NCBI RefSeq assembly: GCF_002127325.2
Contig: NC_035433.2
Coordinates: 16,666,611-16,730,610, forward strand
DNA: 64,000 nt
Direction of reading: 5' to 3'
DNA from: Helianthus annuus
Lineage: Eukaryota; Streptophyta; Magnoliopsida; Asterales; Asteraceae
In this document: one piece after another, positions 47,819 to 56,283 of the stretch
How positions within the stretch are numbered: position 1 is the first letter of the stretch
Layout of the letters: every line of letters begins with the position of its first letter
Translations under genes and position numbers: made by a program
The notes under the pieces: generated by a model
What the model was told of the DNA's origin: nothing
Database searches by the model: none
The model's input: the letters and a program-made list of their open reading frames with translations, nothing else

Positions 47819-48208
47819 ATCGCACTGATATTGACATTCTTTTTTATAGTTTCGATCAATGTAAAACATGAGTTGGTATACTTTTAGGCATATTACCACT
47901 TTAGTTTTTGTTTTTTTTTTCCTTTCGTTCGCTATAGAGAGTGGCGGTACTGTTACAAACTGATAATGATCGAATTTTCAGTGTGAAACGCAGAGAAATC
48001 CCACTGGTTATTTAAATAGTTTGTAGACTCTATATCTAAACCTGCCATTTATATTAAATATATAAAGATTTTGGTTAGTTTTGAATATAGTTGAACTAGT
48101 GTTGTGTATCACATCAAAGGTTGGTAAGAATAAGAAGAGAGGCTTACCTGGGTTTTGTATAAAAACTTGTAAAATGTTGTGATGTGGATAGTAACCTAAT
48201 ACATTAAG
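47819..48208. other. Unclassified stretch, Helitron-like wording in part
   Basis: 47880-47990 (TCGCTATAGAGAGTGGCGG, then GATAATGATCGAATTTTC) vaguely resembles the repeat unit at 8739-9391. No gene is seen. Confidence 0.4.
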
Positions 48209-48330
48209 CAGTATCTTGACACGTACCACTTAGGAGGGCAAGTTATAACACTTAATGAGGACAAGTTATCAGTATCTTGACACGTACCACTTAGGAGGGC
48301 AAGTTATAACACTTAATGAGGACAAGTTAT
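48209..48330. repeat. Exact 61-bp tandem duplication
   Basis: 48209-48269 and 48270-48330 are identical head-to-tail copies (CAGTATCTTGACACGTACCA to GGACAAGTTAT). The lack of differences points to a recent event. Confidence 0.95.
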
Positions 48331-48477
48331 CTCAGTGAATCGATCCTCACTTGCATACGTTTCTATCAATATAAGAACAATTAAAGGACACCATGCTTGA
48401 TATACAATTATTGTAATACTTGTATTTATTTAATAATTAAGGATAATTATGATAGTTTCTTTGGTTACAATCTTCAT

Positions 48478-48829
48478 TCTTGAACATCGAAACGAGTTGC
48501 AGCGGAAGCATCATGAATTGTTGGTTTCATGATTAAGTGTTTGTTGATCAATGTGCAGTAACGAGAGTATGGACAATTTGGAAGTTGGAAATTGTCTTGG
48601 TGCCGGTTATTATTGCCGGCAAGACATATATATATGAATTCATAAGTGACATTAGAGAGCGGTTAAATTTCGAGGGAAAACCACCCTTTGAACCGGTGCC
48701 TCCCAACCAACATAACCACTCGAATGTATCGGTTATAACATACATACAAATATAAGTCAAATAGGCTAAGTTATATACATAACTATTCGAATATATATAA
48801 AAATAATTATGTTTATACGTTCTAATACA
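48478..48829 (-). repeat. LTR1 of the ARID-element array
   Basis: It ends on the plus strand with CGTTCTAATACA, next to the polypurine tract CTCCCCTAAA (plus-strand view). Its outer end at 48478-48481 has lost the first bases (TGT) seen in LTR2 and LTR3, so the array border is slightly eroded and no target duplication is visible. Confidence 0.85.
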
Positions 48830-48834
48830 CTCCC

Positions 48835-50256
48835 CTAAACATAATTATATTTGTGAGAGTGCATTAACACGCTTTTGTTGGCATCATCCACGGCTACTTT
48901 TGCTCGATTGAAGTCGAACCTCCTCCTAGTATGCAGCCTTTTGATTCCTTGCCAATCGTTGCCGGCGAAAAACGCGTAGTGCTCAGCCTCCTGCCCAGCA
49001 GTATCTTCATTCTTTGAGTTGCCTTCCAATTGATCTGCTTCATTTCCTAACATTCTGTCTCCTTCACTCCTGCTTCATCTTGGATCAACCACCGTCTTGA
49101 CCTCCTCTTTCTCATGCACCTTCTCTTGAGTTGACTTGTATTTATAATAGTAAATAAGCACGTCCAAATACATAGCATATATCAGCCTCACATACTCTCC
49201 TTCATCATAATCAAAACCTATATCCTTGGCAAGCATTGCCCACATATTGTTTTCAGTAATCCTTCGGTGTCCACCCCCTCTTTTGACAGCCATGTACAGA
49301 TCTAAGAGACATATTTTTTGGTTGTCCGATGCATACGCAGGTAGTGGTCTTGTGGTGATTTCTAATTTCTCCTTGAGAAACCAATCAACCATATCATTGA
49401 ACTTGTTTTCGAGATAATACTTGTATTTCATAACATACTCTTCATCATCCAACATATCAAGGAGTGCCTTACAGTCTTGAAACTCCTTGAATGACATTGC
49501 TTGAAGTATTAAAACATTCCAGTCTGGTTCGTTTGTCGATATATTGTTTTGAACTTCTCATGTTCCGATTCTTTACTAATCATATATTGTTTTTCTAAGA
49601 TACCGATCTCTTCTTCCCTAGTCATTCCGGTTTGATCACTTTTCTTGTTAATCAAAGGAATACTAAACGTGGGAAATAACTTGCACTTATCTCCGATGAA
49701 TTTCACCGTGAAACCTTGAGTGATTAACTGATCTAGACTTAGCACAGTTCTATCTATATCCGGAGTGTAGAATACACTCTGAATACGAACCTTTTCCGAC
49801 CCAGACATGACTTCGACGACCCCTATACCCCTTATGAAGAAAAATTGATTTTCTCCAGTTTTTGTTTCAACACTAGACATGCTTTTTATTCGTTTAAACA
49901 TATCTAAATTGCCAGAATAATGATGTTTGAGGGTTTTACTTACGTACCACATATCTGACCAGAATCCTCCATCGGTGCCGACCATAATATACTCCATTTT
50001 TTGATCGCTTTGATGATCAAGATCTGCATTTTGTTGTTGCTGCGTTCCGGTGTCAATTGCCAGACGAATAAGTTGGGTTTCCTCATCGTTTTCTTTCATC
50101 TTACATGTTGAGATTTGGTGACCGGGTGTTTTGCAGTAATAACACCGCCTCTACAACCATCCCCGTTCTCTCTTCTCATCGGAAGAGTGTTTACATAGTA
50201 ATGTGGACGAAGTTGGCCTCAAATCTGTATCGCTTTCGTTAGTGGCTCTGATACCA
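48835..50256 (-). pseudogene. ARID element copy A: CCHC knuckle, dead protease-like segment, ARID
   Basis: An intact zinc knuckle CYYCKTPGHQISTC is encoded at 50103-50144. Next, in the 197-residue frame 49509-50099, comes a segment laid out like the start of the Copia protease region: WY, a histidine eight residues on, GN, then F. Ser-Lys-Thr stands where the catalytic Asp-Ser/Thr-Gly should be. The ARID domain is in 49075-49497 (FLKEKLEITTRPLP to LDVLIYYYKYK), followed by an acidic tail (48835-49053). Lesions: TAG at 50151-50153, a 31-base deletion near 49545-49555 relative to copy B, and TGA at 49075-49077. Both stops fit C-to-T changes. ARID domains bind DNA; here the role is unknown. Confidence 0.82.
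50244..50256 (-). other. Primer binding site of ARID element copy A
   Basis: The plus strand reads GGCTCTGATACCA (initiator Met tRNA 3' end), 3 bases from LTR2. Confidence 0.93.
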
Positions 50257-50259
50257 CTT

Positions 50260-51107
50260 TGTTGAACATCGAAACGATTTGCAACGGAAGCATCACGAAT
50301 TATTGGTTTCATGATTAAGTGTTTGTTGATCAATGTGCAGTAACGAGAGTATGGACAATTTGGAAGTTGGAAATTGTCTTGGTGCCGGTTATTATTGCCG
50401 GCAAGACATATATATATATATATATAGGGAGGGGCTCATGTGAGAACCACCCTTATTGTGAGAACCTTGAGAACCAATGTGAACACAACCTAAAATAGCT
50501 AAAAAAACCTAACCCCCACCCCCCCCCCAAAAAAAAAACCTAAAACCCCCCACCCCCTTCCCAAAAAAAAACCTAACCCCCCCCCCCCCCAAAACAAAAA
50601 CATAACCCCCCCCCAAGCTAAAATGCTAAAAACTAAACCCCCAAAAAACCTAAAAAAATCTAAAAATTTTTTTTTGAATTTTTTAATATTTTTCATGTTA
50701 AAATCGCTACTTTTAGAAGCCAAAAAAAAATTTAAAAAAAAAATTGGCTTCGAAAAGTAGCGATTTTTTTATAAAAAATATTAAAAAATTCAAAAAAAAA
50801 TTTTTGTGTGATTTTTAGCTATTTTTAGGCATTTTTGGTGTGTTCACATTGGTTCTCGCGGTTCTCACAATAAGAGGTGGTTCTCGCATGATCTTCTCCC
50901 TATATATATATATGAATTCATAAGTTACAGTTGAGAGCGGTTAAACATGGAGGGAAAACCACCCTTTGAACCGGTGCCTCCCAACCAACATAACCACTCG
51001 AATGTATCGGTTATAACATACATACAAATATAAGTCAAATAGGCTAAGTTATATACATAAGTATTCGAATATATATAAAAATAATTATGTTTATACGTTC
51101 TAATACA
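50260..51107 (-). repeat. LTR2 of the ARID-element array, interrupted by a MITE
   Basis: It runs from TGTTGAACATCG to CGTTCTAATACA on the plus strand. Without the 474-bp MITE it is about 374 bp. The MITE sits in the TA microsatellite that all three LTRs carry in some form. Confidence 0.9.
50427..50900. mobile_element. Long-inverted-repeat MITE, 474 bp, in LTR2
   Basis: The ends are about 60-bp inverted repeats: left GGGAGGGGCTCATGTGAGAA and right, read inward, GGGAGAAGATCATGCGAGAA, both continuing through CTTATTGTGAGAACC to AATGTGAACACA. It lies in a TATATA run, so the target duplication cannot be defined. The middle holds poly-C/poly-A runs (about 50512-50620) and a second AT-rich hairpin around 50690-50790. 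The superfamily is uncertain. The minus-strand Gly/Phe-rich frame 50499-50723 is poly-C translation. Confidence 0.88.
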
Positions 51108-51112
51108 CTCCC

Positions 51113-52568
51113 CTAAACATAATTATGTTTGTGAGAGTGAATTAACACACTTTTGTTGGCATCATCCACGGCTACTTTTGCTCGACTGAAGTCGAACCTC
51201 CTCCTAGTATGCAGCCTTTTGATTCCTTGACAATCGTTGCCGGTGAAAAAAACGTAGTGCTCAGCCTCCTTCCCAGCAGTATCTTCATTCTTTGAGTTGC
51301 CTTCCGATTGATCTGCTTCATTTCCTAACATTCTGTCTCCTTCACTCCTGCTTCGTATTGGATCAACCACCGTCTTGACCACCTCTTTCTCATGCACCTT
51401 CTCTTGAGTTGACTTGTATTTATAATAGTAAATAAGCACGTCCAAATACATAGCATATATCAGCCTCATATACTCTACTTCATCATAATCAAAACCTATA
51501 TCCTTGGCAATCATTGCCCACATATTGTTTTCAGTAATCCTTCGGTGTCCACCCTCTCTTTTGACAGCCATGTACAGATCTAAGAGACATATTTTTCGGT
51601 TGTCCGATGCATACGCAGGTAGTGGTCTTGTAGTGATTTCTAATTTCTCCTTGAGAAACCAATCAACCATATCATTGAACTTGTTTTCGAGATAATACTT
51701 GTATTTCATAACATACTCTTCATCATCCAGCATATCAAGGAGTGCCTTACAGTCTTGAAACTCCTTGAATGACATTGCTCGAAGTATTAAAACATTCCAG
51801 TCTGGTTCGTTTGTCGATATATTTAGACTTTCAAAATATTCATTCAAGAATTCTGTTTTGAACTTCTCATGTTCCGATTCTTTACTAATCATATATTTTT
51901 TTTCTAAGATACCGATCTCTTCTTCCCTAGTCATTCCGGTTTGATCACTTTTCTTGTTAATCAAAGGAATACTAAACATGGGAAATAACTTGCACTTATC
52001 TACGATGAATTTCACCGTGAAACCTTGAGTGATTAACTAATCTAGACTTAGCACATTTCTATCTATATCCGGAGTGTAGAATACACTCTGAATACGAACC
52101 TTTTCCGACCCAGACATGACTTCGACGACCCCTATACCCCTTATGAAGAAAAATTGATTTTCTCCAGTTTTTGTTTCAACAGTAGACATGTTTTTTATTC
52201 GTTTAAACATATCTAAATTGCCAGAATAATGATGTTTGAGGGTTTTACTTACGTACCACATCTCTGACCAGAATCCTCCATCGGTGCCGACCACAATATA
52301 CTCCGTGTTTTTATCGCTTTGATGATCAAGATCTGCATTTTGTTGTTGCTGCATTCCGGTGTCAATTGCCAGACGAATCAGTTGGGTTCCCTCATCGTTT
52401 TCTTTCATCTTACCTGTTAAGATTTGGTGACCGGGTTTGTTGCAGTAATAACCCCGCCTCTGCAACCATCTTCATTCTGTCTTCTCATCGGAACAGTGTT
52501 TACACGGTAATGTGGACGAAGTTGGCCTTAGATCTGCATCGCTTTCGTTAGTGGCTCTGATACCACTT
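51113..52568 (-). pseudogene. ARID element copy B, the longest open copy
   Basis: Frames 52037-52465 and 51113-52015 are one continuous reading frame of about 450 codons interrupted by a single TAG (52037-52039, a glutamine codon in copy A). Domains in order are the zinc knuckle region (two of the four ligands lost: GYYCNKPGHQILTG), the protease-like WYVSKTLKHH segment, a linker, and the ARID domain at about residues 105-205 of the 300-residue part, with LLDLYMAVKREGGHRRITEN and MWAMIAKDIGFDYDE. An upstream TGA (52472-52474) separates the frame from an open leader that starts in LTR3 and crosses the primer site. Confidence 0.82.
52553..52565 (-). other. Primer binding site of ARID element copy B
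   Basis: The plus strand reads GGCTCTGATACCA, 3 bases from LTR3. Confidence 0.93.
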
Positions 52569-52713
52569 TGTTGAACATCAAAACGATTTGCAGCGGAAGC
52601 ATCATGAATTGTTGGTTTCATGATTAAGTGTTTGTTGATCAATGTGCAGTAACGAGAGTATGGACAATTTGGAAGTTGGAAATTGTCTTGGTGCCGATTA
52701 TTATTGCCGGCAA

Positions 52714-52766
<53 letters not shown>

Positions 52767-52960
52767 GAACTCATAAGTGACAGTTGAGAGCGGATAAATT
52801 TGGAGGGAAAACCACCCTTTGAACCAGTGCCTCCCAACCAACATAACCACTCGAATGTATCGGTTATAACATACATACAAATTTAAGTCAAATAGGCTAA
52901 GTTATATACATAACTATTCGAATATATATAAAAATAATTATGTTTATACGTTCTAATACA
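52569..52960 (-). repeat. LTR3 of the ARID-element array
   Basis: It runs from TGTTGAACATC to CGTTCTAATACA, 392 bp. It carries an (AC)n tract of about 19 units at 52715-52752 followed by (AT)n to about 52766, where LTR1 and LTR2 have only TA repeats. Confidence 0.93.
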
Positions 52961-52965
52961 CTCCC

Positions 52966-53801
52966 CTAAACATAATTATGTTTGTGAGAGTGCATTAACA
53001 CACTTTTGTTGGCATCATCCACGGCTGCTTTTGCTCGATTGAAGTTGAACCTCCTCCTAGTATGCAGCCTTTTGATTCCTTGCCAATCGTTGCCGGCGAA
53101 AAACGCGTAGTGCTCAGTCTCCTTCCCAGCAGTATCTTCATTCTTTGAGTTGCCTTCCGATTGATATGCTTCATTTCCTAACATTCTGTCTTCTTCACTC
53201 CTGCTTCGTCTTGGATCAACCACCGTCTTGACCTCCTCTTTCTCATGCACCTTTTCTTGAGTTGACTTGTTTTTATAATGGTAAATCAGCACGTCCAAAT
53301 ACATAGCATATATCAGCCTCAAATACTCTCCATCATCATAATCAAAACCTAGATCCTTGGCAATCATTGCCCACATATTGTTTTCAGTAATCCTTCGGTG
53401 TCCACTCTCTTTTTTGACAGCCATGTACAGGTCTAAGAGACATATTTTTCGGTTGTCCGATGCATACGCAAGTAGTGGTCTTGTGGTGATTTCTAATTTC
53501 TCCTTGAGAAACCAATCAACCATATCATTAAACTTGTTTTCGAGATAATACTTGTATTTCATAACATACTCTTCATCATCCAGCATATCAAGGAGTGCCT
53601 TACAGTCTTGAAACTCCTTGAATGACATTGCTTGAAGTATTAAAACATTCTAGTCTGGTTCATTTGTCGATATATTCAGGCTTTCAAAATATTCATTCAA
53701 GAATATTGTTTTGAACTTCTCATGTTCCGATTCTTTACTAATCATATATGGTTTTTCTAAGATACCGATATCTTCTTCCCTAGTGATTCCGGTTTGATCA
53801 C
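52966..53801 (-). pseudogene. ARID element copy C, 5'-truncated
   Basis: It holds the linker and the whole ARID region (frame 52966-53628, ARID from FLKEKLEITTRPLL to LDVLIYHYKNK). A TAG at 53650-53652 replaces the tryptophan codon of copy B. Homology to the other copies stops at about 53801 (GGTTTGATCAC), where truncated LTR sequence of element E begins. The zinc knuckle and protease-like parts are absent. Confidence 0.82.
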
Positions 53802-53805
53802 ATAT

Positions 53806-56240
53806 TGTTAAAAGTGGGGGAAGGGAACTCACAGTGCAAATAGTAGTCTCGGCTAAAAAGTTTTTAATCAACGAAATCAGCTTTAATAGCACACATGCAA
53901 GTAAGGACTCAAATCAGTATCTAAGTCGGTAATGGTTATAACTTGGATTTGGTCAGGAGTTTTCACCCCAGATTGAGTCTATGGGATACGGGTATAGTGA
54001 TGGAGGTCAGGGTAGTATTAGTTTTCAGTTTGGCTTCCGGGCACCGGTTCGCGTGCCAGTCAATGTCAGTTATTTAACGTGTTCGGTTAATGGTACGGGA
54101 ATACCAATAGTGCCAACACGTTGTTATTTAAGAGTGATTAACTTTCATTAAGGGAGTTTGGGTGTTTGGGGAGTCTAGGTTGCCCAATTTTGAGTTTCCG
54201 TTTGCACCGTTGGGGATTTCCCGAAATGGTAATGGACACACCCCGAGTGTCCAATCTGCCCTGGAATCTCCCAGAATACTCCCCGTGTTTCAATTAAAGT
54301 ATTTGTCGGGTTGGGTCAGTTCCCAGTTTCGGCAGGTTCGTTACACAGTAAACTGCCGAAATTGATTTAAAATAACCCATTTTTAATCCCAAAAATTCCC
54401 ATTTTATCTATAATTTGAATAAAATTCTGAAAAATTTTATATAACTCAGTAAAAATCTGTAGAATAGGGGAAAACTTTCTGGGAATTTATTTTGGCATTT
54501 TACTTGTCTATATAAATTATTTATAAAACCATATTTAACCACATAATTAACATTAATGACCATCATTGATTCAAAAATTCCCAAAAATTTCCTGGACATC
54601 CCTTATGTTTCCATAAATATCTCCAAAAATTTTAAGATTTTTCCGATTTTGTTTCGGTGCGTTTCCGGCTACCGAAAATTCGCAAAAACGCGGATTTTTA
54701 ACACAAATCAAAACTCAACCAATGGACTCCGAATTTTTCCAGAACATTCCCCCTATGTTCCTTAGTGTCTGTATAAAATTTTGTGATTTATTGAATCCGT
54801 TTAGTATTTTTTCTAGAATTCTTTTGGTAAAACAGTCAAAATTTCACCAAAAATCGTAGAAACTTCCAAAAATTCTAAAATTCTATGTGGACCTTCCTGA
54901 CGCTACCCTTCATCAGCACACCAAATTTCAGCTCAATCCAAGTATCACGGACCAAGTTATAGTCCGAACAATATTCTGCGTAGTCTAGTTTCAAGTTTCG
55001 GGTCATATACCTAGCGATTCCTTCGATTCCGAACGTTCCTTGTGAGTCCAGAAGTATGTGTGGGCTATATTTAGTACCTACACATTAAGTACAATCCAAA
55101 TATGCTAGAACTTAGATCAATCAAGCTTTATTTCATTGTTTTTCGGTTAATCGACTAGTTAAGCGATTTCTGTCGAATAGGTGTTGATTAGGGTACCAAA
55201 CCCAATGATTTATAACCATGGCTGCCATATAACACCAGGGTATTCATATGGTGTTCATTTTCATCCCCTAAACTTGTTTAAAACTCCAAAATTCATGGAC
55301 TAAAATGGGTTTTTTATGACCTAAATCATGTTAAATCAAGAAACCATGCTTAAACAGTTATGGATTTGAGTAAATACCTTTGATTTGTTGAAGTTTCTTG
55401 TGAATTCAGCTGGTTGTTCTTGAGAGAAACCAGATTTTGGAAAGGATTTTGTATGAAAATGAAATAAGAAAAAGAAAAAAATGTTTTTTTTTAATTAAAT
55501 AATGGGGGTGGGGGCCGGTTTGGGTGTGGGTCCCACAAGGGACACCTCGTGCTTTGTTTTGCGCGCTTAAAGATTACGTTTATCTTCCGTTGAGTGGTTA
55601 GGTTCGTTTACGGGTCCCGCGCGCGTTCTCGATTTGCGTGACGGACTCCGTTTCGCGCGTACTTAGTGTCAAAAGACTCGGTTTTTAAAATCATGCATAA
55701 CCGTCTTGAAATCCGAACCCGGTTACGTTTTAATCATAAAAGACTCGTATTAGAGTGGTTTAAGTGTTTTTAAGCTTGATCGATCGTTCCTTGCACTTTT
55801 GATTGCCTTATGTTATTCCTGAAACGAAAGCGTTTCCCTAACCGGGAAGCTGCTCCGTTTTGCGTGCCCGAGCTCTGATTGGCTTCAAACCTTATGTCAC
55901 AGTCTAAGGCACAAAACTAAGATGTTCCTGGAACTCGAAATCTTAAATGATGCTACCGATATCCTAATACTCAATGTCAAAGGTTTAAAGTGCTGTTAAA
56001 CGGAACACTCCCGTTTAACACGTGTTTCAAGGCTAAGGACATCAACTTCGCACTGTTGGTCCTTACTAGTGTCATGTTAGTCATAATGTGTTCTCAGATG
56101 CCTCCGAGACATAACAGATATCAGTTAATCAAGCATATAAGTCACACATGTTTTTAGGGTTTTCTCAAAATTAAAGTGTTAAGTGTGCTTTACAGTTTTG
56201 GACCGTTTAGGGTGTACCTTGTTTCGTCGTGGGTGTCACA
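53806..56240 (-). repeat. Left (3') LTR of element E, truncated at its outer end
   Basis: It overlaps the right LTR over about 53808-54056 (equal to about 62987-63235) and ends GTGGGTGTCACA at 56240. The first roughly 690 bp expected from the right LTR are missing at the junction with ARID copy C. The rest is unique LTR sequence with only chance open frames. Confidence 0.85.
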
Positions 56241-56254
56241 GTCTCCCCTGGTTT
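56241..56254 (-). other. Polypurine tract of element E
   Basis: In sense, AAACCAGGGGAGAC directly precedes the 3' LTR and follows GAGGACGAAATTTCT, the usual Tekay context. Confidence 0.88.
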
Positions 56255-56283
56255 AGAAATTTCGTCCTCGAAATTCAATTCGT

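Larger units (their letters stand above)
48478..53805 (-). mobile_element. Tandem array of a small LTR retroelement encoding CCHC and ARID domains
   Basis: On the plus strand the order is LTR1 (48478-48829), internal A, LTR2 (50260-51107, with a MITE inside), internal B, LTR3 (52569-52960), internal C (truncated near 53801). In sense the LTRs begin TGTATTAGAACG and end GTTCAACA. Each internal region starts with an initiator Met tRNA primer site 3 bases from the LTR and ends with the polypurine tract TTTAGGGGAG directly before the next LTR. So each unit is about 1.4 kb between LTRs of about 350-390 bp, sharing LTRs in tandem. The protein order is CCHC knuckle, Copia-protease-like segment without its catalytic residues, then an ARID domain. 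There is no RT, RNase H or integrase, so it is non-autonomous. Confidence 0.85.

Noticed and set aside
50499..50723. Minus-strand Gly/Phe-rich open frame
   Set aside because: It is the translation of poly-C and poly-A runs in a MITE and has no protein-like composition beyond the repeat.
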